A DNA stretch of 64,000 nucleotides, taken from Beverwykella pulmonaria. Its lineage: Eukaryota; Ascomycota; Dothideomycetes; Pleosporales; Melanommataceae. Below are positions 11,832 through 21,608 of the stretch, one piece after another. Within the stretch, counting starts at the first letter, position 1; every line of letters begins with the position of its first letter. Location: NCBI GenBank assembly GCA_001599595.1, contig BCHH01000002.1, positions 472,390 through 536,389 on the forward strand, read 5' to 3'. The notes under the pieces were generated by a model that did not search any database, was not told the DNA's origin, and saw only the letters and a list, made by a program, of their open reading frames with translations. The translations under genes and the position numbers were made by a program.

Positions 11832-12299
11832 TCACCTAACCTCCCTCAACTGCCCACTGGCAGTATCAAGCACATACCCCACAACCAAAATTCCGCTCCT
11901 CAAGTACGGGCTGGCCTTCAGCGCTGCGATATCAGACCTAATATTCGCTTCAACGGAGCCGGGAGACCACGCGCAGCCTATTCTCAATCAGCCAATCCAT
12001 CTGATTGTATCCTTTCAGGGTACTGAGGTGTGTTTCACATACCGGTGTGCTGCACAACTATAATCATACGTATCCCCGTCGTCTGATCGATGGAGTAAAG
12101 CGAGTTGATAGCGTCGCCGGTTCGACCTCCAGCTGTTTTGATCACTGAGGTACTACTGGCGGAGAGGTTGAAGTAGCGCGAGGGGTCGATGAGGGGATTG
12201 GATTCGCTACAGGAGACTGTGGAGGTTAGCTGTGGTTGCCGGGCTGCTTTGAATAACGAGAGGGGACGGGAGGAACGTACTGATGGCAAGGGCCGACAT
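11832..12299 (-). CDS. Miniature beta-carbonic-anhydrase-like protein
   Basis: Three exons on the minus strand: 12299-12281, 12216-12043 and 11977-11832, with introns of 64 and 65 nt; 112 aa, against roughly 165-230 for ordinary beta-carbonic anhydrases. The family core is clear: ALAIISCSES corresponds to the ALVISCSDSR motif, then KTAGGRTGDAINSL, IIVVQHTGC, and the C-terminal pattern GYVLDTASGQLREV. The zinc ligands Cys9, His63 and Cys66 are kept. The catalytic Asp-Arg pair two and four residues after the first Cys reads Glu11 and Asn13. The loop that normally follows the second Cys is largely absent. Reversible CO2 hydration is therefore doubtful. Small carbon disulfide or carbonyl sulfide hydrolases belong to this superfamily, but no specific role can be claimed. 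Confidence 0.72.
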
Positions 12300-13367
12300 G
12301 GTGTGAGCGCTGGTGGGTATATGTTGGGACGTTTCTGAATGAATGAGATGAATCCTAGTGTTGATCTGACACACTGACGATGCGAATGGGAAAGCGTGTG
12401 TTGAAGTATATGCGAATATGCTCAGATATGTTTGTATGTTGATATGATTAAAACCATCAACACTGTGGTATATTCTCAGGATTTTATACTACACCATCAC
12501 ACTGCCCTGTATCTCTACGGAACGCCCAAAACTTGGACACCGTCACCAGAACCCCAACCCGAAGCCTGCGGACCTACTTCCCATGCCTTGCCCGCACGCC
12601 TAATCCGGACGCCAGGATATACTGACGCACAAACACGGCTCACAAATCCCACAGAATGGATTTCCTCGGCCACCCTCGCGGCACTGGTCCAAAAGAAGCA
12701 GCATGCCAATCTCAAAAGTAACGCCCACACGTTTACTGATGGTGTGTAGATATACACAGCCTTAGGAGTTATTTCGGCAACTCGTTTAGTTATACTTGAG
12801 CCCGGGTGGCGGAGTAGTGTAACGAAGGCTCTGATGGTAGTATTCGGATGTATACTCGCCGTAGTCCGGAACAGGAAACACGTTGAAACTAGTCACAGAT
12901 GTCCAGGTGTGTGATTGGTTGCATCTCTAGTCTTTGGGCTAGCAGGAAAGCGAAACGGGCGTCGGTTGCCATTTGGTCAGTCAGCTCGGTCGGTTCATGG
13001 CTTGCGATGATCGATCCTGCGTATTGTTGATACGAGATCTGTGGTAGGCTAGTCTCTCTTGCCGTAGGAACTGCATTGCCTGCACACATGCATTACAGAA
13101 GTCTCATGGCGATTGGCTTGTTTGAGCATTTTGACTTGCTCAAACCGCCCAACAACTAACTACACACGCCCATCACGATCCTGCAAGCCCATCACACCAC
13201 CTTTTCTTACTCAAATCTTTGAAATCCAAATCACCGATGCCCATATTTCCTTTTGCGCCACAGTAGGAAAGAACAGGCGCGAGAAGCTGCACCGGGTACG
13301 CTTCATGCAGCCGACAAAGCTTCTCTCTGCAGATCAGGGCGTGCTCAATTACTAACGTCTATGTAAT
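12300..13367. other. Intergenic, about 1.1 kb, nothing recognised
   Basis: Upstream of the carbonic-anhydrase-like gene. Open frames of 80-105 codons overlap on both strands at 12432-12757 without motifs, so I do not call genes here. Confidence 0.4.
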
Positions 13368-13970
13368 TCACGCTTGAGCTGCCTGCCGATGCAGCACGCC
13401 GTCATGCCGTTGCACTCGCCGAATTCGCCGAAGCTTCGATCCCGCATCTCCCGCATGTGAGACACATCGATCTATGCCAGTTTTGTATCCGCCAAGAGGT
13501 GTGTGTACGATTAGTAACGCCGTACATTGTGGCATAGCTCTTGAGAAAGAAGAGAAACTGGCCGAGGCGATGACGAAACCCGTAGATACGGCGTGTCTGT
13601 CGGTGAGGATGCCTCGCGAGCGAGGTTGCCACGAGCTAAATGCGATATTGGTGCGAGTTAGGCCTTCAATCATCGAGATCTCCACCTCGCGCATGATGAT
13701 AACTAACCACGCTGGCCGCGGTATTCCCTCATTTCTTTTGATCCCGAACTCGATTTCGCTTTGTATAAATTGATAGTTGCCGACAGTGCCGGATCCTCTC
13801 CGAACGAGGCTTTTGGCGTCATAAAGGTGCAGTGGATGCGGAGAGCTTTTCTGACCAAGTCGTAATCGAGGATCGGCATTGTAAATGTGCATTGGGATAG
13901 ATGCGGGGTGTGGCGCTTCGATTTGGTAGAATATGGCTAAGTTTCGTGGAGGGGGAGCAAAAGCAAACAT
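13368..13970 (-). CDS. Possible gene, unknown product
   Basis: An open frame of 200 codons starting with ATG on the minus strand, in a region otherwise poor in long frames. The first 120 residues look protein-like in composition, with a soluble mixed helix pattern containing IIMREVEISMIEG. The last 80 look less so, and a second frame (13632-13402) carries a Cys-bearing ending, so an intron or frameshift near 13600 is possible. No family recognised. It may be a relic rather than a working gene. Confidence 0.3.
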   Translation of the reverse strand: MFAFAPPPRNLAIFYQIEAPHPASIPMHIYNADPRLRLGQKSSPHPLHLYDAKSLVRRGSGTVGNYQFIQSEIEFGIKRNEGIPRPAWLVIIMREVEISMIEGLTRTNIAFSSWQPRSRGILTDRHAVSTGFVIASASFSSFSRAMPQCTALLIVHTPLGGYKTGIDRCVSHAGDAGSKLRRIRRVQRHDGVLHRQAAQA

Positions 13971-14787
13971 ATCGGACCTAAGATCCCGAAAGCCGAGAAC
14001 GATGACATGCTAATGAAGATGAGGGAAGATTCTACACTAGAGATCATTCGGTGATTTTGATGTCAAATACTGAATCAGAGACAGTGTGATTTCCGAGCAC
14101 ACTGAGCCACCACCGTGCTGATTCCGCAATAATGTGAGGGTCCTTATTCTTACGCCATCAGTTGGGGCGCGGGTGTCGAGCGAAGCGGTGTTACAGTATG
14201 GCTGTGCATCCTCCGGCAAATAGTATATGGCTTAGCAAACCCAAACCGACTCTTCTGCCATCTGCCTAAGATTATTCGTCTGCATTGGGCATCTAGACTT
14301 GGCATGAAGGACAATGCAACATGATTAAGCGTATTTGATGTGCGATATTGCTTCCGATCCGGGAGTAGCTAGCTAGAACATAGTTTCGACCTTCCGAATG
14401 CCACGTTAATTTAAAAGCGTATCCAGTTTCTCCAAAAGTACGCTATACCAGCGAATATATAGTACGTGGGTAGAGTGGAAAAAAAAAAGTAACTGCTCGC
14501 TTATACTCTTTTCTCCTACAATGACCGCTAACCAAAGAGATCGAACCTGACGCGCCGGGGCTATGCGGAAAGTCATGATGGACTGAGTGAAAGTACAAGT
14601 AGATATAGGGTTTCATAAGGGAGAGATTCGTAATGTAGGTTCTTGATACACGTGGATCAATCAATTTCTCGTAAAAAGATGATTCCTGGTCGCTTTTGAA
14701 TGTATACTGGCGAGAAGTACGAGAACTCGCAAGGTTCCAAGACGGGAGATGCGAATCTCGTTCAGTTTCGTGACATGTAAGAACATA
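13971..14787. other. Intergenic, nothing recognised
   Basis: Between the uncertain frame at 13368-13970 and the stop codon of the PPxY membrane protein. It contains an A9 run near 14480. No motif-bearing frame or RNA gene seen. Confidence 0.4.
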
Positions 14788-15675
14788 TCACCCACTTGAC
14801 TGTGCTGTTTGGAAGCGGAGAAGGTCCCTGGCGGAAGAGTTAGGATGTCTGTCGGCCGTGTCCGGACGAGTGATATGAGTTGTCGCTGTATCTGGCCGAT
14901 CACTCGAGGGGTTATTGTGACCCAACCTCGCTTCATAACCAGGCGGTCTACCCCGCTCGATCTCGTCTCTCGATAGCGTTCTTAACGGTATCGTTAGACC
15001 GCTGGTTGAATCATGTGCCGCCATGACGTCTCCGTGTGCCACTGTAGTCTCGCTTTTCGGCTCATAGGGTGGCGGGGCTTCTCCATGCTCGTTGAGTCCC
15101 TCCTCGCGTCTGACAAACGCCGCAGTCTGGTTGTGCCTCCACGTTCCGTGCATCCATCTTCGCGTGTTGACCCAGCCATCCAGGTCCCTAGCCAAGGCGT
15201 TGTGTCCGCTCAATCGCATCTGTTCTTTCCGCCTCTTTCTGCGTCTGTGTATCCACCACAAGCCGAGCACGATGAAGAGGCCGAATGCTGCAAGAAAGAG
15301 GAAGTAGTAGTTGAAAACACTTTCTTTTCGTTGACTGTCCACGTCGGTAGGGTCGGTGGCGCTGGGGAAGAACTCTGGTTGGTAGGGGGTCTCGCGACTA
15401 ATCGTTGACGATGTGGTTGTATTCGGAGCCGACAGGATTGTGGAAAGGGTGTTTATTAAGCTATGGGAGCCAGCTCGAGAGATTGGAGTGCTAATTGCGG
15501 AGGGGCCAGAGGTTGATTTAGGGCCTAGTGGTACTGTTGTCGTTGAGCGGGGTGCATTGAGTGTTTGCGCGTACAAGGACCCAGGGAAGAGTGAGACGAA
15601 GAATAGTAGCGGTGACGAAAGCATGACATGTTGATGTCGATCCGTATAAGGAGGCCAGCGGCTTCTTCGAGCCAT
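14788..15675 (-). CDS. Single-pass membrane protein with two PPxY motifs
   Basis: Intronless on the minus strand. The first ATG is at 15675 (295 aa), but the in-frame ATG at 15624 (278 aa) gives a cleaner signal peptide (MLSSPLLFFVSLFPGSLYA), and I favour it as the working start. The order is: signal sequence, a Ser/Thr-rich extracellular stretch of about 75 residues, one membrane helix (YYFLFLAAFGLFIVLGLWW), a basic stop-transfer stretch RRRKRRK, then a cytosolic tail. The tail holds PPPY and PPGY, two PPxY motifs of the kind bound by WW domains of Rsp5/Nedd4 ubiquitin ligases. The layout resembles fungal membrane-sensor-like proteins with short extracellular Ser/Thr regions. The function is inferred only. 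Confidence 0.75.
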   Translation of the reverse strand: MARRSRWPPYTDRHQHVMLSSPLLFFVSLFPGSLYAQTLNAPRSTTTVPLGPKSTSGPSAISTPISRAGSHSLINTLSTILSAPNTTTSSTISRETPYQPEFFPSATDPTDVDSQRKESVFNYYFLFLAAFGLFIVLGLWWIHRRRKRRKEQMRLSGHNALARDLDGWVNTRRWMHGTWRHNQTAAFVRREEGLNEHGEAPPPYEPKSETTVAHGDVMAAHDSTSGLTIPLRTLSRDEIERGRPPGYEARLGHNNPSSDRPDTATTHITRPDTADRHPNSSARDLLRFQTAQSSG

Positions 15676-16132
15676 GGTTAGAAGCAACTACGCCCAGAGG
15701 GAAATTGTCGAAAAATGTTCTACTGGAAGGTGCCGGATTCCGTAGTCGTCGACGGTAAAGAGAAGTTGTGATATAGGAAAGGTGAAGGACATGAAGGCAA
15801 ACTCCTCTAGCCCACCGCGGAGCCTTCGGAGAGGGAATTGCGGCGGGACATGGTCTCAACAGAGCTGGACGACCTGAGCGTGAGCATGTGCATGTGCGAG
15901 CCAGCCTGCGAAGCGTGCGACGAACTGATATGGGTGTTGCGGATCCCCGGATCCGCGGGGACTCTAGCCCCGATGCGGAAAAGCGGTTGCACGCCATGAT
16001 TACTCTTCTCACGTTATCAACTAGCTTGGTAATATAATTCTACAAGAACGCCCTGTTGACCACCCGAAGCTCGATCTTCATTCCAACTTCACCCACTTGC
16101 CTACCAAAGAAGACTTCCAGCGACACTCGACA
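15676..16132. other. Divergent promoter between PPxY protein and TFB5 genes
   Basis: The two genes are transcribed away from each other from this 457-bp region. No defined operator recognised. Confidence 0.5.
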
Positions 16133-16457
16133 ATGGTCAAAGCTACTAGAGGTACCAAATAAATCCCCTTCTCGTCCTGTTACGCCCGCTGACCCTCCGC
16201 TAGGTACCCTCGTCAAGTGCGACGCGTCCATCAAAGCTATGCTTCTCGACATCGACAGCAAGCATCGCAACGACTTCATCATCGAAGAACTGGACGAGGA
16301 GCATGTCTTGGTGAAGGAAACCAAGATTGCGGAGCTTAAGCAGCGTCTGCAGAGTGTGCGCATACAACCCCGCCCCGTTCAGCTTCGCATCGCTAATGTA
16401 TCGCAGATGATGAAGGAACGTCTCAAGGAGCCCGAGAGCTCTGAATCGGAGGCTTAG
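16133..16457 (+). CDS. TFB5: TFIIH subunit Tfb5 (TTDA/GTF2H5 homologue)
   Basis: Two exons, 16133-16151 and 16204-16457, with a 52-nt intron; 90 aa. The protein begins MVKATRGTLVKCDASIKAML and continues with the family pattern DFIIEELDEEHVLVKE, matching the roughly 70-residue Tfb5 fold, plus a C-terminal extension of about 20 residues ending in acidic Glu/Ser. Tfb5 is the smallest core TFIIH subunit. It binds Tfb2/p52, stabilises the complex and supports nucleotide excision repair and RNA polymerase II initiation. The first exon is only 19 nt. The gene is convergent with the GFA-domain gene, only 88 bp from stop to stop. Confidence 0.92.
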
Positions 16458-16545
16458 ATGACGTCGAATTGGTTTTACTGCTACATCCCATACAACCACC
16501 CTGTCGATCCATCCCTTTCAACGATTATGATCCCATATACAACCA

Positions 16546-17113
16546 TCAAGACATCGTTTCGGCTTGCTTGGCGCCATCAATGGCCGATACCCAAGGAACG
16601 CGACTGGAGGCAAACAATTCAGCGACTGGCTTGAAGTCTGCCAGGGCGCTTCCATCGTCAAAGCAGCCAATCTTGTCCTCAGATGAGCCTAACGGAATAC
16701 ACGAGAGAGGTAGAAGGACATACCTTGACGACTTTCAACCCACGAAAGGCAGGCCCTTCGCGCCATAGGGTGGATCCGCAGTCGCCGCTGCCATTCAATT
16801 AGAACAACATCATGGTCTTCAACAGCAGAGCTTTTACCAGAAGAAACTGTTGATAGTGTTTCCGCTGTCGGCTTGCTTGCTGTACACCTTTGGGGTTCCT
16901 TTGAGTAGCGTGAAAGCATTATCGGGGAACAAGGCGTTGGTGCTATAGGTAGAACCAGTGGTCTTGCGACAGTCGGCACAATGGCAAAGGCCCTACAAAA
17001 ATGGAGATCAGCATTAGCCAAGACAATGAGACCAGGTGGCATACCTTCAAGGCAGGCTCTCCTTCCACCTCATAGCGAATGTTCCCGCACGCGCAGCCTC
17101 CAGCTTGTGTCAT
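16546..17113 (-). CDS. GFA/CENP-V-type zinc protein (DUF636)
   Basis: Four exons on the minus strand (17113-17045, 16992-16838, 16787-16724, 16677-16546); introns 52, 50 and 46 nt; 139 aa. Zinc-binding motifs in order: GGCACG (CxC, residues 7-9), LCHCADC (CxCxxC) and FFCGDCGSTLW (CxxC). This is the signature of the glutathione-dependent formaldehyde-activating (GFA)/CENP-V fold. These small cytosolic proteins bind zinc; some act on S-hydroxymethylglutathione, but most fungal members are uncharacterised. The third intron is the least certain: the frame requires the acceptor CTGAG, ten bases after a TTAG that would shift the frame. The C-terminal pattern (PVAELFASSRVPWV) supports the chosen frame. 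Confidence 0.85.
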
Positions 17114-17975
17114 TTCCAAGGAGTAAAGAATTGAGCTTTACGATAGAGATTAAGTGTGTGGTGAAGAGGACGGATGAGTGAAGTAATGGACTAGATTTGA
17201 TGAATAGACTTTGCTGACACCTTTTGGTGGACTTTATATCTTATGCTACCCCGCCTCTTGACTGCTGACAACATCACCAACAGTATCCCTGGAAACTATA
17301 TCATGTCGGTGCTAACCCTCTATGGAACGAGCGCTAAGCTCGCTCCTTCAAACACCAACAGTCGGAAGATTTGCTGCGGGTTGAAGGTGTTTAGTCGCCC
17401 GGTGCCTCCCGAATACCATTCGCCGAGGAAGAGTTCTCCAGACTCTGGATAGATGGAGGAAGAACGCGCTGGCGCAATCAATGATTAGTATACTACGGCG
17501 AGCTATGCTCACGTACCGGTACATGCACGAAACAGTATTCCAAATACTAGAGTAATGCCGACCGAGCGGCATGTGGAGTCATACAAGCCGATCTCCTCTT
17601 GCGAGTCGGATAAGCTTCAACCGCATTAATTTCACATTTCACACTCTTTCAGGAATGATCTGGCTTCTCATGTCTATGTGTAGAGCCGCATATCGTACCC
17701 AATGGCAGATAGCGAATCATTCGATATGTGGCGGGGTAATTCCGCGCTTCCTCGTCTACCTTCTTCAGGTTAGAGTGAATCACGTGAAAGCGAGACAATC
17801 CCGTGTTTCCTTGACTTCCATGAGGCACCGTTTGGCATTCACTCAAAGGCTTCCCAAACAATCTTGAAATAATGCGTCGTCACAAAGATGATCTCGTAGC
17901 TTCTTAGACATGGACTCGCTCACCACCTACAACAAATCATAACCCTTCCTCCCCAACCTACTACCCACACCCACA
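17114..17975. other. Intergenic, about 0.86 kb
   Basis: Divergent upstream region of the GFA gene (leftward) and the next small gene (rightward). Short frames on both strands show no motif. Confidence 0.45.
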
Positions 17976-18543
17976 ATGGCCGCCAACAACACCCCCAATG
18001 TCTGGACACAAATGGACTATGTGCCTCCACGGGGCCAATGTAATTTCAAACAATCCATCGTATCCGCCAAATGCCCCTGCCTGCGCTTCATGCTTCACCC
18101 TCTCAAGGTACGTAGTGCATCAGCAATCATCTCCAATCCGGCTAATTCCTCAATAGAGCGCATCTAGCTACGAATGCGATGGCTGCAATCACCACGCATC
18201 GTTTCACTCCATGGAGAACAGGACGGAGGACGAGATACGTAAGCGCTGGGCGCAGGAGGCGCAGGAGACGAAGGAGAAACAGGGTTTGGAGGATCAATTG
18301 GGTTCGAGGCCGAAGAAACGGACGAGAGAGTTGGAGTACAGTGGAGTTGTGGGGGGCTTGTACAGTCGGTATATCGAGAATGGCGCGTTAAATCCGGAGA
18401 GCCTGGAGGAGACAGGATCGAGCAAGACGAAGGGCAAGAAGAAGGGCGTAAAGACGGTAGTGGGCGCTCGAGGCGGGACGAGGTCGAGGGGCAAGGTTAC
18501 GGAGATTCCAGACGATGACGAAGACTATATTGAGCTAGATTGA
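17976..18543 (+). CDS. Small putative zinc-binding protein with basic tail
   Basis: Two exons, 17976-18107 and 18157-18543, with a 49-nt phase-0 intron; 172 aa. The join brings together a Cys/His set: CPC near residues 33-35 and CDGC followed by NHHASFH near residues 50-60, suggestive of one zinc site (CxC...CxxC/H). The rest is hydrophilic, with Lys/Arg clusters (RPKKR, KGKKKG) that could act in nuclear import and an acidic end (DDDEDYIELD). I do not recognise a named family; it looks like a lineage-specific ascomycete protein. Start chosen at the first ATG, in a sensible context. Confidence 0.7.
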
Positions 18544-18930
18544 GGTTAGGACAGAGTATGGAGTTGAGAACCCTAGCGTTTTGGGGTCGAGAAGACCGCC
18601 TTCGAACGGGGAAACGGGGAAGCAGGTCGCTTTATGATACCCCAAACAGCATCTCCTCAGGACTACATGAGTTCCCAGAATATGAATATAGAGCATATGC
18701 AATCTCGGGATGCTCAAAATACACCTTTTCAGTATTGTTGCAACTTTTCGAAAATGAACGCCAAGACATGACTTGCGGATTTCACTCAAGCCCATTCCAC
18801 GAAGTATCGAGCTTCACAACCTCACTCACCCAGCACCATGACAGCATACCAGCCACGAAGATAACACGCAATCTCTTCTCTCATTCCGCTCTCCACCCAA
18901 TCACCTCGGACACGCCCCCTCACCTCCACA
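18544..18930. other. Intergenic, upstream of MED1
   Basis: A 387-bp spacer holding the 3' end of the preceding gene and the MED1 promoter. Nothing else recognised. Confidence 0.5.
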
Positions 18931-21065
18931 ATGACGACCCCAACGCCCTCCACCAACACGCCGCAGAAGCACCTCGCAGCCTTCTCCTCACCCATACCGC
19001 GCAGCGTCCCCATGATGAACTACGATTCGCCTGCTGTAATGAACCTTCTGCAGGAAGGAGGTGTGGGCATGGGGATCAGCATGAGCGGCATGGGAATGAG
19101 CTCGCTCGGTCTAAGCGCAAGCGCAATGGGGCGCGCAGACGAGGACGAGCGGCGGCGGAGACTAGAGAACATCATTGCGACGCTGAAAACAAAACCTGGA
19201 AGGGTGGGTGAAGAGGGCATAATAGGATTGTGTAAGAAGGAGGGGCTGGATGTGGAGCGCGAGGAACTTCCTGGTGGTGTGGTTGTGCTTGCGCTGGTTA
19301 TTGGGAGCGAGGTCATGTGCGATGTCAGTTCTACGCTGTCGGAAAGTTAAGTGAGGAAGATGAAACTAAGTATCCACAGGTATTCGTGAAAAACGGCGAA
19401 ATCGAGAGCGTCAAGCTAGAAACAGCCATCGACCGCGAGCGCCCCGGCTTCAACTTTGGCCCCACGGGTTCCAAGATCCTCCTCGACAGTCTGAGTCCGC
19501 TTCCAGGGATGACCAAGATCAATCTTACACTAGAGCGCTTTTCCCACAACCTAGATAAACTCCTACGCATGGATAAGCTCAGTGCGCCGGAGAATGGAGG
19601 AGTGAGCTGCTACCAGGCCATCTTTGGTGTCTATACCAGTCTCAAGAAGCTGTTCGAACACGAAAAGAAGATGGCATTGGCAATACTGGACGCGAACACG
19701 CCTTTCGCCAGCCACAAGGCGGAAAGAGAAGTGCTATGCAAAAAGAGCGGACGTCCTCGAATCAATGCTGGAACATGCCTGGGCCTATCGCTAGAGTACT
19801 GGATGGACCGGCGACATCTGATCCCCAAAACCCCCCCAAAGCAACCCACTTCAGCTAAGGGCAAGGAGAAAATGGACATCGACTCGGCGCCCGAGGACAG
19901 CTATCCTGAGGATCGAGATACCGAAACTAACAAAATGTATGCCTTAACTATTGAGTGCGAATCTTCACCCTCTTCCATGTACTCGCCCATCCGCATATCA
20001 GATGCTTGGATCTCAGACGCCATCGAGAAAGCGCCAGACGCAAGCGCCGACATCGACAACATTCTTTCCAACACACCGTCCATAGATTGGCTAGATCCGC
20101 CAGACACTTATCTCCCTTCCGCGGCCCCAGGAGGTGACCATGATACTATGAATCTCGATGCTGCACCAGGCAGACTACCCAACATCCGGTTTGTTGCCAG
20201 GTTCAACCCGCCGCTCGTAGTCCCTCTTTCGGTATTCGTCACAATCCAGCAATCTTTCGGCTTGGACGTGCCACAGGATATCCGAGCCACGACCTTTATC
20301 GGGCTTGCGCTTCGACCTGGGGAGCCAGATCCGGGGTTAACGGGGATGGCAGGGGACTCGACGCAGGAGATTTGCAGCGAGAAGACGGTGTTAGTACTAA
20401 ATAGCGATGGAAAAGAAGAACAGCACACGCACGCCAATTCTCTCTACGTGCCTAAGACGGAATACTCGCGGACAATTGAGTCGCTACCTTTCCACCACCC
20501 CAAGCAACTAGTAGAAATTCTACCTACGCTGCGACAATACGCGTTCACGACGTCGCTGCTCCAGCATACATTCCATTCCACCTCAGCCTCAGCCTCAGCC
20601 TCAGCCTCAGCACTCGCGCCAATACAAACAGCTGCGACATCACAGTTCACACCCCCGCCTACACCCAACAAGAATCCCTCCCAGCCGCCACCCCTCCAAC
20701 TCGACACAACCCTCTACTACTCCCCGCCCTCTCCCCGCCTGACCCTCCACCTCCCCCATCCGCTCTCCTCCCCCTCCGCATCAACCTCCACCGACCTCTT
20801 GTCCTCCCTACTCTCCACCACCCTCTCTATACACCCGCCCCTCAAAATCAGCATCGACGTGGTGCCCAACGCTGACCTGGTAATCAGCGATCAGAACATC
20901 GTCGATGTCGCCCCTCCTTCGATTGGGAAAGGTGCAGATTTGGCGCTGGGCATTGAATTGAGTCGCGAGGATGAGAGGGTAAAGAAGCTGGCGAGGGGCC
21001 TGGATGTCTGTGCTGATTTGGGGGTATGGGGGGAATGGCTGAGGCGGGGTGTTGCAAGTGTGTAG
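18931..21065 (+). CDS. MED1: Mediator complex subunit 1 (Med1)
   Basis: Two exons, 18931-19323 and 19380-21065, with a 56-nt phase-0 intron whose donor is GTCAGT; 692 aa. The N-terminus is low-complexity (Thr/Pro, then Gly/Met/Ser), followed by the Med1 domain: a helical ERRRRLENIIATLKTK segment, the strand pair GSEVMCD-VFVKNGEIESVKLE restored by splicing, and the FSHNLDKLLRMDKLS and GTCLGLSLEYWMDRRHLIP regions typical of fungal Med1. The C-terminal third is rich in Ser, Pro and Ala. Med1 belongs to the Mediator middle module and links gene-specific activators to RNA polymerase II. The intron is easy to miss because the frame stays open for some distance into it. Confidence 0.88.
20581..20610. 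repeat. CCTCAG x5 in-frame microsatellite in MED1
   Basis: Five perfect CCTCAG copies encode a run of alternating Ser-Ala in the Med1 C-terminal low-complexity region. A six-base unit keeps the frame when copy number changes. Confidence 0.9.
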
Positions 21066-21608
21066 TTAGGTGAAGGAAAGGGAGAAGGAAGTTAAAGTGA
21101 AGAAAACTAGCACTCATATTTAGATACCTAGTATATCCATTTAGAATTGAGAGTTCAGCGCGCAATGTCTAGGTATTTGCTTGAATGTGGTAAGAAAAAA
21201 ATGTTATATGATCAGGGCAGAGAAATGAGCATAGCTGAAGTAGCGGCGACCCATGTGTCCGCAGTTAAGGGTGATGTGGGGCTGTTGCGACCGAGATAGT
21301 GTACAGTGCGGTCAGGGTATCAGCATCACAGCTATAAGACTAGTATTTGCGTTTGGGGTGAAGATTATTCTTCAATGATTCTCTAGATTACATTTCATCA
21401 TTCCACCCACGCATAGACCGTCCCGCTCCATTCTCCATTCCTGCTCTAGAAACAAATGTAGTGGGTATGAGGGTTTTGTGGATGGTAAGGGTATTGTGTG
21501 CAGTACACAATTGTGTTTATTCAAGTAGTGTTAGGGGCCAAGAGAGGTAGTAGGGTCGGCGGATGATTCCGAAGGGCAAAAGGGGGGGTATGATTATTAG
21601 AAGCCAAC
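21066..21608. other. Convergent 3' region of MED1 and glutamine synthetase
   Basis: The 543-bp spacer lies between two stop codons facing each other and contains only untranslated or terminator sequence as far as I can tell. Confidence 0.5.

Noticed and set aside
19317..19379. Reading the second MED1 frame back through 19317 as coding
   Set aside because: The stretch is an intron with donor GTCAGT, branch-like AACTAAG and acceptor CCACAG; removing it restores the Med1 strand pair.
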